A stretch of 64,000 nt of DNA from Hirudo medicinalis (GCA_011800805.1 MPNW01000185.1:59234-123233); one strand, 5' to 3'; counted from the first letter of the stretch, positions 10,775 through 25,277 are shown. The notes: generated from the letters alone by a model not told the origin. A program made the numbers and translations.

Positions 10775-13700
10775 ATGAGTCACCTGAACAGAATGCAGCC
10801 GACAGAATGTGGTTCCAGAACTTTGGGTTATTTGTCTCTCGTCTTTGGACTTTTGGCAACGGGGACGCTCCTGCTAGCAGTTTCAACTGACTTTTGGCTT
10901 TATGCTTCCGAATGGGTGAGACGCTTTGTTAATTGAAAGTGTTTTGTTAGTGGTTAGTTATGTTACATAACTGTTGAATATTATTCGCAGAATGAATATG
11001 TTTGAAGTGCTGTGAACAGTTTTGTCATTTTTATTGAGCTCCGATGTAGCAATCAATTATTTGAAAAGTGAACTCATCTCGACCTACATTCTTCTTTAAA
11101 ACCATAAAAGTGTTAATTTAGCAACTTTGAATTTCAGGACAGAAAGTTCTTGTTTGTTGATGCAATAAGTGCTAAAAAAAAGTCCTAAACAGGCCCAAGA
11201 ATTTCATCTCAGTGAGAAACAGTCTCGAATTCAACTTCTTTGATTGTTTCCCCATTTTCCCCACATCCTCTCATTTCATATATCCTTTCTAGAATATTAA
11301 AACCATGATGAAACCTATTTTTTACAGGTTCAAAAAAAATATTCAAAAAATATAAGTGCTTTTTCTAAGATTAAACAATAAGTGGTCGAAAAAAACCTCA
11401 AACAATAGCTGCCGAGAAGTCTCCGCTAAACCAAACGTCAACCTCATTTCTAGTCTAATCTTGACCTAGTTTTTGACCAGGAAGTAATCATTTGGAATTA
11501 AATGTCTATATCACCATCCGTGATGATGACGATCCCTAACAACCTTGATGAGGTGCAGTCATCCACTATTCCAGGGGTTCAACATTTTATTTACTGGAAT
11601 ATACTTTAAATTTGGTTTTAAATTTAAATTCTTTTTTTTTAATTTTAAATTCTGCGAAAGACGTAAGGAAATCTGACGAAGGTGTTACAGCTTACACTCT
11701 GTCATTAATAACATAATAACTAAAACAAAGTAACTATAATTTATATGATACTTTAATTGAGTCAGAGATCATGTTAATCAAGTTCAGCTTGTGCATGAAA
11801 CAAAAACTCTATTCTTCTATGTTCTTGTCAGAAATTATTTGTTTTTTTGTTTTTTTTTTGTAGAAATTTATATAATAATAATTATAAACTTTCTAAATTA
11901 TTTTGTCTAATAGTCGTTAGTCGTACTTCTAGGAAACAGCGTATCTTGTTTTGTAGTTCGTCGTTAAATGACGGTCAGGGTCATTCATGCAAAATATTCT
12001 GAATAGATTAAAGGTTAAAAACAAACAAACTGTAAGCCATAAATTAAAAGAAAATATTTGTACAACTTACAAATATTTGGTGGAATTCTTTGACAAATTC
12101 ATTTTTTAACCTAGTACTACATTGTTATTAATTTTAAGATTAATTTTAAAATAATTTTCCAATTTATCCAGGGGGGTACAGTCGCACCATTCACACCCCT
12201 CTTGCGGGCGCCCTTGATGAGATGGACACCATCCATGGTGATGAGATGTAGCCCATCCATGGTGATGAGTGCAACACATCCATGGTGATGAAGATTGATG
12301 ACGTCTTGAAGCACGATCATCTTTTCATTACCATGGAAATGCGAGCCGCGAATCATTCATTCCATCCTCTTCTGATTGGCTGGCACATCTGCTGGAACGA
12401 GATGAATTCCATTACTGATGACTTCGATCAACTTCAGAGTGTCGCATGAGAGTCAAGTTGTGCGAAAGAGACAAGAGTAAAAATTTATTGAATTGTTTCT
12501 TGCACTCTGCTCCTTTTCGGAAATTGCAAGTACAGCTCCAATGGTATCTATCCTTTTTTTTCAAAACCACATTAAATCCATCCTCTCAAAATCTCCGAAT
12601 TACAAAAGCCCTCCTGCTCGTGAAAGTCATGCATCCAAAAATAGAAGTTTTCAGGCCACTAATGGCAAGGACACGATGTTCCAACATACATCTGCGATAT
12701 CGATCTCCAACATTCCCTCACGTTTCTGTCACATCTTTCTCCTGGGAAAAAATATGTCTCTGAAATATTTTGCAAACTTGTTACGATATTTTTGTGACTA
12801 TTACGATGTCTGTAATTGTTTATTATTCTTTAACATGTAACAACGTTCAAGTCGTTATGCAAATCTTATCACAAAACAAGGATTTTTTTGCAAAATTTCA
12901 TAATTCTTCTGTAATACCTTGTAATACCATTACGGCACTTCTCGTTGTGGCCGATAAATGGTAACAGGAAACAACTCGAAAAGTCTCCTTCACACTCCAG
13001 TTTAAAAAAACACTTTTGATTGATGCTTGTCATAAAACGGACATTATAAACACCAGCCTAAAAGCTTACTGCTACTATTGCAGTTATTATTAATATTATT
13101 TTATTTATTTTTATTTATTTTCCCGACAAAAAACAATCTAAAAATGCCAGCAGGCAAAAAAAAAGAACATCCACCAAATAATTAACGTCCCCCTTCGTGT
13201 CTCAGGATCTCTACGGGACTTTAAATTAAGAACTTAACTAAGTTACTCAAACTTACATGTTTATTATTATTATTGTTATTATTATTATTATTACTTTGCA
13301 CTTACAAACACCACCCTATAAATATATAGCCACTATTGCAGTTTTATTTTTATTTTTATAGTTTTTATGATTTATTTTTTACAATTTAAACTTTCACAAA
13401 AAACCATTCGCCGAATTCATATATAACGTTAAAGGTTTGTAATTTTCCATTTCGCGACACTTGTTCTTTACACAAACAACGCATCTACAGGATCAGAAAC
13501 AAGAAGCACTTGTATGCAACAGTCGAGCACTACCAACTAGCAACAGCAACAACAGCAGCAGCAAGCACCAACAACACAAACAACTGCATACAATCAGAGC
13601 AACAATAATTTCTAATCGTGGAGTCTTAAGGACGACATCGAAAGTCCGATAATTCTCCATCGTGTGACACGTGGATTCGATTTTTCAGACACATTTTCAG

Positions 13701-16700
13701 AGAACATCCGGATGAAGGGAATGACTGCAAATGAAACGAAAATAGCTCAAAATATTCCCATTCAAATCAAACATTTATGTTGTCATTATTTGCTTTCTCA
13801 ATAATTAATAATTTTGCAATTTTTGTGATCAAAGTTTGAAGAGCTTTTTGAGTTGGCTTTGTTTCTACATTTCCTGTTCCAATACTCTACTTGTTTGTTG
13901 AGCGTCCATCTCTGATAACATCCAATCATCTGCAATGTCATTATGTGCGCAGGGCAAATACAGCAGAAGCTGTATGTTGACGAGGAATGGTGATGGTAGC
14001 ATAAAGGTAGTACTGGTGGAATGGTAAATAATTATATATAAATTATAAATAAACTGTTATTATTAATGAATAATATTTATTATTATCACTTGATCAGGTG
14101 GATCCAAACCAAGTCCCTAACGAAGACCCTCCGCGATTCTTCAACGGAAACAACACACACAACGACATCATTCATCCCCCCGATGACAGCGAAGACCATG
14201 ACGACGACGACGACGATGACGTCAACGACATCAGCGACTCTAGCGACGCTTCGAAGACCGAGTTCGACAGCAGCAAGAACTTCATCGAGGTCAATGTCCA
14301 CTCTGGACTTTGGAGGACATGCGTTCTACAGGATGAAGCTGGTAGGATTAACTTGGATCGATGTTATTTTCTTAAGCTATTTATTCATTGAATGTTAATT
14401 GATCATTAAGTTTTAGGTGACGAAATTATTAAATGATTCTGAATAAAAGTGAAATCGTGATGGAAAGACTAAAGAGGTCGTCGCAATGAATTGTGGGATC
14501 TATAAATAATTTATTATCAACATCATCATTTTGGCAACAAAGTTGAAAAACTAAAGAAGAGACAAAATCCTGAAAAATCCAATATCGAAACCATCGGCAA
14601 GACTTTCGTCTTTATCCTTTGTAGGGGATCCTGCATCAACATTAGAATGAAATTTCTTTTTACGAGCTTAAAAAGTCTCTTAAGAGGAATATCTCAGCAT
14701 CTCTGCTCTTAAACTCAAAGTAGATTTTAACTTTCGGACCAATGGCAAGTCACCAAAGGTCCATTTTTTTTTGTATTAGGAATTAAGGTGCTAGTTTGTT
14801 CCACAATTATATAATTAAAGCATTAATAGTAGGGCTGCAGGTTGATTAATTTTTTAAATCTAGATTAATCGTGAGATCAACGTTATTAATCTGAGATTAA
14901 CGCATAATTAATCGCACCATCTTACTATCAAATAATTTCCCAACATATTTCATTTTTATCCAAAATTCAGTTTTATTCATGAAAAATGTTCACAATAGTA
15001 GTTTAGAAATAGTTTTGTGGCTTATTAATTTACATTTAGCCAGTTGCTGAGGCAAACGAGTCTGTTGATGGTGTTTGGAGACAGAGAAGCACGTTTGCCT
15101 TTCCATGTCCAGAAAGAGAAAATAACCGTTCATATGGCACAGCCGTAGCTGGAAAAGCTAGGTTTTTGAAGGCTAGCTTGGCAACAAGGTCATATGATTG
15201 CGCACATTTCCGCCACCATTGCAATGGACACAAAGCCTTGTCAATTTCTGGTTTAAAGCTTTTCTCAGCTGCTGACACATCACAGGAACCCATTCTTGAC
15301 TCCGACAGGTGCCAAGGAAATCCTAGATCCCACAAGCCTGATTGGATTCCGTCCACAAACCATATCTTAAGTTGGGGAGGCCAACCCTTACGCAATATCC
15401 TGCATTATCCCCAAGAGAAGATCCACCCAAGTTGGATCAGAATAAGTTGCTGAGTTGCTGATATCTTTGTTCGTCCTTCCTTGACCCAGAGTCATGGTGG
15501 ATATCGAACTCCGAACAGTGTCGAATCAAAATTAGTTGCATTTAAACTATGCTTAAATTTCACGCGATCCATTGCATGTATTGATGACGACTATTCCATC
15601 TGTGAAATGGTCTGCCTTCGCAAATGGAATTAGCATGTCACTCGGTGTGACAAACTTTAATCGATCGAGGGATCAGGAGTCATCTTCTCCCTTAAAACTC
15701 TCAAATTCAGCACCATATCCGAATTTTAAACGAATTAAGCGATTTGATAACAGAAATAATCAAAATTATTGAATCTTGAGCTTCCACAAAGCATTTCTTT
15801 TCTAAATAAAGTTCACACACGAACATTAGCATAACATTAAAATGTTCAGACCAATAAGAGCGGTCTTTTCATTGCAATTTGCATTTTGAAAGTCATAAAA
15901 ATCTTCAAAGATGACTTCTAAGTTTTGCTTAGAGGAGGTTATTTTGACATTTAGCGGGAAATAAACCAGATCTTTGCTGTTTGCTTTCCTAAGGCAGTGT
16001 AGAGAGGCCGTTCCATATTAGCATGATGTATCGCCGTCTCCTAGTGCTGCGTGAAAGCCTTGTTCCTGCTTGTTTCGTCACACAAAATGCTCGAGAATTT
16101 CATCCTGGCTGGAAACCCTGGGAGGTTTGCTGAGCGTATGAATATGTGATGGACATGACAAGACGACCGAAATGGCATCTATAAGCTGCAAGCAACGACT
16201 GTAGAAAAAATGGTGAGAATCGCAATGGTGACAATAATCATCTCTTTAATAACTCTGAACATACGATGTCGAATCCAGTGACTGTTGGAAATAAACTCGA
16301 AAATAGCGCATACAATAACATGCCCACGACCTGGCGCTGTGAACTTCCGATATTAAAAATAATCCATTCATTTTATCTTCCATTTACTTTTTCCCACTCG
16401 TTCGACATTTTTTCTTAGAATTTTTAATTAATTTTTTAATTTTAGCTTTCTTCTGTCTTTGTGAATTCTTTTTCTCATCGGTCTTTCTGTGATTTAAGGA
16501 GGAAAATACTTATTTCATGATTTTTCGCTTTATTAGTTATGGAAAAAAATTATTAAATAATAAAATAATTATATTATTTTCCTACTATTATTTATGAAGA
16601 GTCATTTAATATTCAGGTAAGGTTTAATGTTATCAGGTAACTTATAATCGGTGGAATTTATATTTTTTTTAATTTATGGATTTATTTGCCATTTTATGAA

Positions 16701-19700
16701 TATCACCAGATGTCGGAACTTTTGTTGAAATATGAAATATGAATATGAAACCGAATTGATTCTATGCAAAGCAAATATAACTGCCATATCGGAGATCAAA
16801 TGATTACGCTTATATCTTCCCTCAAACAATCAACAATAAAATAATATAATAGAAAAACAAACCTGATATAGAATAATATTACCATTGTTATATTACAATA
16901 ACACACAAATTATTATGGATAAAAGTTATCATTATTATATTATAATAATAATATTACTATTATAATATTATATAATAATAATATTATTATTATTATTAAT
17001 AAAATTTATGTCTAATTGGATTTGTTGAACATTTACTTGTTGAAGCATTTCATATTTCTCTGTTGACGAATGGTATAATATGGTAATAATTGAATGGTAA
17101 TAATGGTAATAATGGTAATAATAATATTATTATTATTATTATAATTATTATATATTATATTATTACAATAACACACAAATTATTACGGATAAAAGGACAT
17201 CAAATATGAGAAGCTTTCAAATAGGAAAATTCATAGAAGTTCAAAACCTCAGAGTGCAGTTTTTTCATGCAGAAAAATTTGTTCAATTGAAGTAAAAAAT
17301 GATAATTATAAAAGTTGAAAGTTATCCGTATAGATGCAAATATGTAACATACTGAAACTAAAATATTTACTAACAAAATTACTAAAGTTAATTCATCTTA
17401 TAATTTTAGATAAAATATTTAATAAACTGCTTTCCGAGTTTTTATTTGGGTGTTATTTGTCACCAGAAAAAGAAAAATGAAGCTCTCTGGATCGGGAAAA
17501 TGACGGGTTTTAATCTGATTATTCCTGAAAAACTATACATTTTTATTCGTAAATAAGACACAAGCATCAAGGAAGTCAAGGCATTCATTCGATTACTTTA
17601 ATGCAAGTTAATGTAGTTTAATGCAATGCAATGTAATGTAATTTTCTTTGCATTTCGTTTGACTTCGGTTTTATGTCGTTAACGAAGATTTATGGAAAAC
17701 ATTCTTGGTTTTCATTCCAGTGGACCAGTCGGAAAATAAAATTTAAGTGACAATAATTATCATTGCAACTTTTACCAATAATAATAATAATAATAATAAT
17801 CATTCTAAAGTATTACAAAAAAGATCATAAAACTTATATTTTAAGTTATTGTAACAATAATAATCACTCAAATTTAAAAATTAATCTCAACAATAACATT
17901 GCATCCATCATGAAATGTAGTTCCAGTCGCATGATTCTAAAATAAACTGACATAAAAAAAAATTTTTTTTTACAATTTTCTGTCTAAAAATGTCAACTAT
18001 TTCCGATGCCATTGAATTTCTTCTCCTCTTGTCACGGAGGTTTTAGGTGGAGTTACTCGGGTTATCAAATAAAATTAGGAGGATGTCGGTGCCATGACGA
18101 TGGAGACTTGCCGGAAAAAAACATGGTGATGCGAGAATTTGGTATGATTTGGGAGAATATTGCTCGCTGGAGTTTCTTCATTCTTCATTGTCTTTTTCTT
18201 TCGTTCTTTTTTCTATGCCGCCATATTGTAGCTCTCCTCCTATTGTTTACTTTGGCGTTTTATATCTTTCGAATTTTTATTCTATTGTCGCGGCTGGCTT
18301 GGTTGTTTACTGCCGGGAATAGACCCACGGCTGACCCTCTCAAATCTATCTGTATGTGAGAAAAGCCGCTTTGTTTGTCAAAGACTGATTGATTCCAAGC
18401 CAAGTAAATAAATAACAATAACTTTATTTTTTATAGAACAGTCTGATTAAGTTGGTGTTAAATTAGATGGTGAATTAAAATATTTTCGTAAATGTTTCTA
18501 AATATGAAAAGCTATGGAGACTTCTGTTCATTTTCCGGCATTGAGAAGAAGACGCATAAATTCCGCTGTTAATTTTTACGACAGACCCAATTCTATTCTA
18601 TTCAATTAATGAAATAATCGGTTTTTAATGAAAATATGTCTCTTTTACATTCGCACTATGACTTCATGGTTTTAAATCCGTCCATCAGTCTCATCTTATC
18701 GACTTTAAGAATCGGAAACAATTAGTCAAGGATCCATCTCGTCCCAATAAAACTTTTATTTAACCAAACAACGAAGCAGAGAATCGCGCAAAGCATCCAG
18801 TGTTCTATTCGTCCTTGTAAATGACTTTCCAACTGCACCGAGATCTGGAGACTGAAGAGGGACGTGCCTCTACAAAGTTACAAGAAGCGGGAAGTAACTG
18901 ATTAAGAGGGCCTGGAAGTTGTAAAGCATCCATTGCTGGGCCTTTTTTTTTTTTTTTGAGAACACCCCGCAACATTTAATCGCGCTGTGAATGAAGTTGT
19001 ACGTCCGATGCGATGCTGACTTCTACCTATTTTCAATCCAATTTCATACAAATTTTATTCAGATTTTTTATCAGCCGACTTCATGGAGATATTTGTTGGT
19101 TAGTGTTGTCGATTATTATTTGGCTTTGTTCATTTTCCATTAAGGTTTTTCTCAGTTCTGGATTAACAAAATGAACCCAATAATTTAAGTTATTGTCTGT
19201 TGACCTGCTTGCTACCTTCCCTCGGCTCTTGAATCCGACAGGAAGAAAAACTGTGAAAGGTCTGAACTAGATGAATTGTACGCTGGAAAATCCATCGCTC
19301 CCTCAAGATTCCAGCGCTTCATTCCAGGCAGGATTTCGGAAAAGAAGATGCAGATGCAATATTGCATTTCGACAATTTGCATCTGCGATGGTCAGCTGCT
19401 AAGCTTGAGGATTGGGTGATAAATTTAGAGTTCTATTCAAGGAACATCCATTTTAAGAGCAATTTTAATTCTCCGTTGAAATAAAATTTATGCTAATTAA
19501 TTGATGCTATGCAATACTGCACTCGTAAATAATAGTTAATTTTATTAATAAAAAGTGATAATTATGAACACATTAATAGTGGTAATTCGTTGCTCTAACT
19601 TTGCTATATACGTTGCTATTAATTGTAATATTTTTTAAATACCGAAATTTCATTCGCAAGACAACATTGATCTATAAACAAAAGTAATCTTTCAAATCTA

Positions 19701-22700
19701 TGTTTTGTTTTTAGGTATTTTATGTTCACAAAGCCGACTGGATTGCTATGCTACTCACATATGCATGATCAACAAATATTTATAAAATTACATTTTCCAA
19801 ATAAGGCGTTCTTTCAAAATATTCTCTTTTGGTCATTTATTATTTTGTGTCGACCCTTGGTTGTCCATTTCAAAAACAACTGGTGTTGCTTCAACTTGCA
19901 ACACGACGACAAGACATTGTCCTCTGACATATTCATTGGCGAATTGGAGAATAATTCAAATGTCTTTGTAATGTAATGTCTTTGTTAATTGTATTTTACG
20001 AGACATGTCTGAGAACATGCTCATCCAATTAGGTGTCTCCATGAATTATAAATTTCACACGACCACCGCAGTATTTTTTGTAACATCCAGTCTGGAACAT
20101 TTGGATAGAATTTTGTTTACATTCCTATTTTTGCTGCAATTATTTTTATTATTATCAATTAAAATCTGGAAGTGCTTTTAAAGGAGATTTGTGGTAGTTT
20201 AACAATTTTTAATCATCCGACACTTTCTGAAAGAATTATTTGTTTTAATTTAAAGACCTTTTTAATTAATGTAATTGCGTTAATTTAAATGACTCATGAA
20301 TGATAAGAAAAGACCACAAGTTTCACAATTCATGCATAAATTTTTGTTTACAGTTTAATATCAATAAAATCCTCATGTATAAATTTAAGTATATGCAAAT
20401 GCTCAATTAAAATCCTCACTCCAACTCCACTTGAAAAACTAAAAACTATTGCTTCCTTACTTCCACTTTTATGGTAATTTCCTGGAGATAAAAAAATAAT
20501 CTCCTCCAGTTGGAAGCATCACTTAAAGCGCAAAGAAGGGTATCAACGTCTAAACTTTAGGGATTAATCGGACATCTTTTTGACACACAAAAGTGTTAAT
20601 TTCCAGTTGTTCATCTTGCGTTAATGCTTTGCTTTGTTCTATCTGAGAGCAAAAACTCATCGCAGACGAAAATCAAAGTTGATCCCTGAGGATGAAGAAA
20701 GAAGTTTGTGAGAATAGGTCGGATTATTTTGATAGTTTTCACTTTGGTTTCACAAGGAGGAAGGATACTTCTAAGCTGTTTTACTGAATCAAATACATTA
20801 TTTTAGTAGGTTTTATGATTATGATTCTTATTAGATTTAGAAATAAGACATTGAGCAATGAATCCTCTAAATCCATTAGTCAAGAAACTCGGTGCTTTAT
20901 CTTATCTTAGGAACGAAATTTTTCAACAAGAACAAAAGACAAATTTTAGTACGACATGAACCTGGCTCTTCTTGCACGGGAAGATCCATTTTCATGTCGG
21001 ACCAAAGAAAAATGATCTTAAACATGCTTTTACCAATGACGTGAGATTTAGCATAAACCGAAATGTTAATTTAACATTTTAGCAGTTTCACTAATAAATA
21101 ATTAATATGCACAAGTCATTTTATTATTTTATCGTTTATTCAGTCAAATATTCGCTAATAACGATTTAAATGTATTTGGAAAGCCTCGGACCCTTAGAAG
21201 AGTTTGGAATACGAAGTTTGGAGGTGCATTCTCATTGTTATTCATCACGTTCGGGGATGAAAAATTCATTCCACTGAAAAATTGCATCATAATGTCAGTC
21301 ATTTCAGGGCCGGGGTTTGAAGGGCAATACAATTCGCATGGAACGGTTAATATGCAAATGTAAGTAAAAATGTACCAAATTTATTTGAGAAATTATTCGG
21401 CAAATCAAATTGATCTAAAGAATTATGCATATCATCACATTTCTTTCAATAAAACAAGCAGTAGCAACCTACATCGCGATCCATCCAAATCGCTTAAAGC
21501 AATATTATTCTTAGATAATTAAAATCTGCGAATTATTTCATCGTTTAACTAAATTAAGTAATTAAAGTAACACTATAGGCTATTATTACAATGTCAAATT
21601 TAAAAATTAAACAATAATTAAAAATTAAATTTAACAAGTAAACACATCCACAACCTCTGTTGTTGATTCTGACTATAGAATGCGGACTGGGACAATAAAC
21701 CAAGATTACGAACCACTTCCAACCGACAATAACACAACTTTTAAATCGATAAAATTCAGTGCCATCATAAAGGCGCTACACCGCTTAAAATTCAGGAATT
21801 CAACAGACGAGTCGACGTTTGGCGGGAATAACATTTTCTGTGACGTATTATTTCATTTTTGACAATGTGTGATATCAATGGTGAGATAGTAAATACCTTA
21901 GATGTATGAATCTGAAAAATTATATAATATGGCTAAAATAAACCGATTGATGCTAAAACGAATCCGTTGATTTTAGCAGCACAAATTCAGCTACATGACA
22001 TGACGTCTGTCTTACGCTCGATCCATTCATTTCAGATTTCGAAGAAACAATACCAGCGAGAACGTGCTTCAACATCGTTTACTTTGGACAGGACATAGAC
22101 AGGACGGAGACAACACATGCAATCAATCGTAAGCAACGCATGTTTTCCAGGCACTGATCTCCAAGGATGTGTTTCCCTGAGTGAGGTTTCGTGCTGCGCT
22201 ATGAGAAGCCTCATGACGCCAGTGGCAATCTCGGAATCGGCGAATATTAAAACCTCTGACGAAATATTTATCGCCCGAAACATTTTTTAAAATAATTTCT
22301 TCACTGCACATGCTTTCTATACTGCATCCTGCTTACATAAACACGTACTGCTTATATTTTAGTGATGATAGTATTATTAAAAATTATTATAATAATAGGA
22401 TTTGTTTGAAAATCATAGTTTTATCGTGTGTTTTCTCCGTCAAACTTTGAGAATCTGACAAATTCAGAGAACCTTTGAAGCATGTCAGACTGGCGTGAGC
22501 TCTCTGATTTAGAAAAATTCGGTCTTATTTCGTCAGACCGCTTCAATATCTCGGAGTGTCATTATTTTGAGAATTGTCACTATACAAGAAATGAAGCTCT
22601 TGTTGGTTTAACCGAGAATGGTCTGCTGATTGGGGGGGCATGATCTGCGAATGTGCCACACCCGATATTTTCTTCGCCTTTCGAATAAAACAAAATACAC

Positions 22701-24268
22701 CTTTCATTTTTTTTTCTGAATGCATGTCTAAGTTTTCTTTGGTGTTATTTTTAGAATTTTTAGAACACAACGCTATTGCTTCCTTCAAAATCCTGTCTGG
22801 ATCTCAATAGTTTAAATTCCTACCCTTAAATTTCTAAAATAAAATTGTTCGAATGTCATTAAATAATTTAAAAAAAATATTTTCTATCCCTTTTCTGCAT
22901 TTTTACTTTTTCTGCATTCCCATACAAGTCCAAGTCCATCTTGTTTGTCTTGACCGAGTTTCTAATCCAATTGTCCGGAACAATCCCCTCACGGTCGCAT
23001 GTGCACTTCCATGTGTACTTGCTTAATGTAAGAACCGGTCCACCTAACTTCGTCCGCTCAGAAAAAATGACCGTTGCATCACCACCGGCGTCAATCCACC
23101 CTGGCTCTTGAAAGTCAAACTACTGTAGGAGTTAATTGCTATAACTTGTTAGAATAATTATTAAGAATTATTAGAATTGTTAGAATAAATAAATAAATAA
23201 ATAATTTTGACGCGCGTCAAAGAAGAAACTTGAAGGCACGAACAATTGGCAATTGGCACTTTCGCTACCAAATGAGTATTTCATGTGTGAATCCGTCTGC
23301 CATGCTTCCCCGCTACGTCACATCACAATTTATATTTTAAATGATTTTTTTTTATTTTTCAATCAAGATTTTGAAATCTATTTGCTTCGAATCCATCAGT
23401 GACTGATTGATTGCAGGTGCAATAAGAAAAGCATCACCGGTAATCGTGGGGAGCCTTCTGGTCATGGTCGTGGCCCTCTCCCTGAGTATTTTAGGAAGCA
23501 ATCAGCAGGACGTGAGGGCACTTTTTGCTGCCATTCTCTACATTACCTCAGGTACTTTTGCAGACTCATTTCATTTCGAAATTGTCAAGCCCAGGCGCCT
23601 CCATCGCTATTACCATCCTTCCATGCAATTGTATTTTGCCTGGATGAATGTGTCGAGGCGGTAAATCTACTCTAAAACCAATTTGGGCGACAGTCGGAGG
23701 TCGGGCGTTCGTCAAATGTAAATGAAATTCTTTCATCCATCTTGTCGTTTAGCGGCCGAGCGCTGTTAAGTTACTCTTCTACCCCGTAGCTTTGTCCCTA
23801 GCCCTGGGGGTCATTTTGTACATTTCTGCCGTAAATGACGAGGTCTCCCATCGACGCAAGTCCATCACTGGCGAGAGGGACGGCTTTAATTACAGTTACG
23901 GATGGGCCTTTTTCTTCAATGGAGTGTCCTTTATAGCCAGCATGGTAGCAGCCGTCAACAACATTTCCCTGTATCTTCTCAAGCCATCCACGAACCACCA
24001 GTTCAACAACAACACCTCCATCGTTTCGGCAGGCCTCGGTCGGACAGGCCTCAAGAACTCCTCGTCTGAAATTCATGCCTTGGTCGAGCAGAACAAGATG
24101 TCGGACGGTCGACGACCCGATGAAGAAGAGAGGAGCCTCAGCATGGATTACCGCCCAGCAAAAGTTAAAAACAGCTCCAGCAACTCGGAGCTGGAGAAGT
24201 CACCAAACCATCCCAATGAACAATTACTAGCCGAACACAGAATATTAAACATAACAACGCCAGTCTAG
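10775..24268 (+). CDS. CACNG: TARP / voltage-dependent calcium channel gamma-like subunit (stargazin family)
   Basis: Five exons, 10775-10915, 14098-14341, 22036-22128, 23417-23551 and 23790-24268, encode 363 residues with every phase matching. TARPs are four-pass membrane proteins that traffic and gate AMPA-type glutamate receptors and tether them to PDZ scaffolds. Visible: TM1 at about 17-40 ending in VSTDFWLY (family hallmark TDYWLY); an ectodomain with HSGLWRTC at 115-122 and a second Cys at 139; TM2 about 167-185; TM3 about 192-214; TM4 about 237-262. The cytoplasmic tail ends in TTPV, the class I PDZ ligand typical of stargazin-type TARPs. The loop between TM1 and the GLWR motif is very acidic, with seven Asp in a row (82-88), and has an NNT glycosylation sequon at 65-67. 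Introns reach 7.7 kb. The receptor partner is inferred from the family. Confidence 0.92.
12215..12300. repeat. Short degenerate tandem repeat around CCATGGTGATG
   Basis: Three copies of a roughly 28-bp unit with the core ATCCATGGTGATGA, in TARP intron 1. No coding role is apparent. Confidence 0.7.
14831..15395 (-). mobile_element. Relic of a hAT-superfamily DNA transposon (3' portion)
   Basis: On the minus strand, 15036-about 15290 encodes a typical hAT C-terminal dimerisation segment with CPLQWWRK, LAKLAFKNLAF-like helices, PATAVPYERLFSLSG and a downstream stop. Just beyond, at 14831, the plus strand reads TAGGGCTGCA followed by ATTAATC-type sequence, which resembles hAT terminal inverted repeats and marks the 3' end of the element. 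I cannot find the opposite terminus or the rest of the transposase, so the copy is 5'-truncated. It lies in the large TARP intron. Confidence 0.78.
16889..17195. repeat. Direct repeat of about 36 bp flanking AT-rich triplet tracts
   Basis: A segment starting TATTACAATAACACACAAAT occurs at 16891-16925 and again at 17161-17195 with one mismatch. Each copy borders (TAT)n/(ATA)n sequence. This looks like a local tandem duplication within the TARP intron. Confidence 0.85.
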
Positions 24269-25277
24269 AGTTAACCAGATGAACTTTTATTCACACAACA
24301 TTTACAAAATAATGACAATGATGATGATGATGATGATAATAATGCTGAGTCGTAGGAATGCATGTTATCATTATTAATATTGTTAATATTATCATTACAA
24401 GATGTTTAGAGCGAATTTCCAATTTTTACTTGAAGAAAACATCCAAACACCATGGATTTTCTGCTTGATCTGTCTTCTATCTTTGACTTTCAGACTCTCT
24501 GAGATATCTGATCTTCTAACAACTCCTGCTCCATCATCCTCTTACTTCCTCACTTGCCAGGAAGTTGCCCATCGCTGTTTCGTTCAAAGACCTTCAAATC
24601 CAATGCCTGAGTGAGTGCAACTGCGGTCAAACCTGCTTGTCAGAAATAATGTTCTCCATCAATCTAAGTATTTGAGCAATCAGTTGAAATTGATCATCAA
24701 GGGGGAGGGAATTAATTGTTTTTGAGGTGATCAGTCATTTATTGTCAGTTCGAGAACAAATTTGCAATCATGTCACAAAATTTAAACAAAGAAAAAATAA
24801 TAATAATCCACAAAAACCTTGATTAAACCATCACATCCAGTGACATGTAAAGAGAGTAAAAATATATCCGAAAGTATTATTGCTTAATCATGAATGCTGG
24901 TAGTTTAAAAGAAGTATTTTATAAAAAAAATATTTTAATCTATGCATATAATGGTCTGAATGCCAATGAATGCTGAGATAACATCATTAATTAAGTCATT
25001 AGCAAACTTTGAAGAAATGTTTGCACACTTACAATTTACAATAAAAGGCTATGATTAATATTGGAAAATTATGAAATGTTATTAATATTGAGGGGTTTTG
25101 GCACAGCATAAAATTCTGAAATAATGCACACTTGTGATTTAAAAAATTGATCACAGCAAAATTAGAAAGTTTTTATAATTTGTAATTGATTTAAAATCAA
25201 TGGTGCAAAGGTGCTCACTAAACAATGCAAAAGTAGTAAGTTAAACAACGTTGGTAATTACTTAAACATTGAATATG
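24269..25277. other. TARP 3' UTR and convergent spacer
   Basis: The start holds a (GAT)n run at about 24317-24340, probably inside the TARP 3' UTR. The rest is AT-rich with no exon I can support. It separates the convergent TARP and DMAC1-like genes. Confidence 0.5.

Noticed and set aside
12446..12840. Overlapping open frames of 105 and 115 codons on the plus strand
   Set aside because: Both lie in TARP intron 1, overlap each other in different frames and show no conserved motif.
18006..18359. 117-codon plus-strand open frame with hydrophobic stretches
   Set aside because: It lies inside the TARP intron, is low-complexity Phe/Leu-rich sequence from pyrimidine-rich DNA, has no homology I recognise and no splice context.
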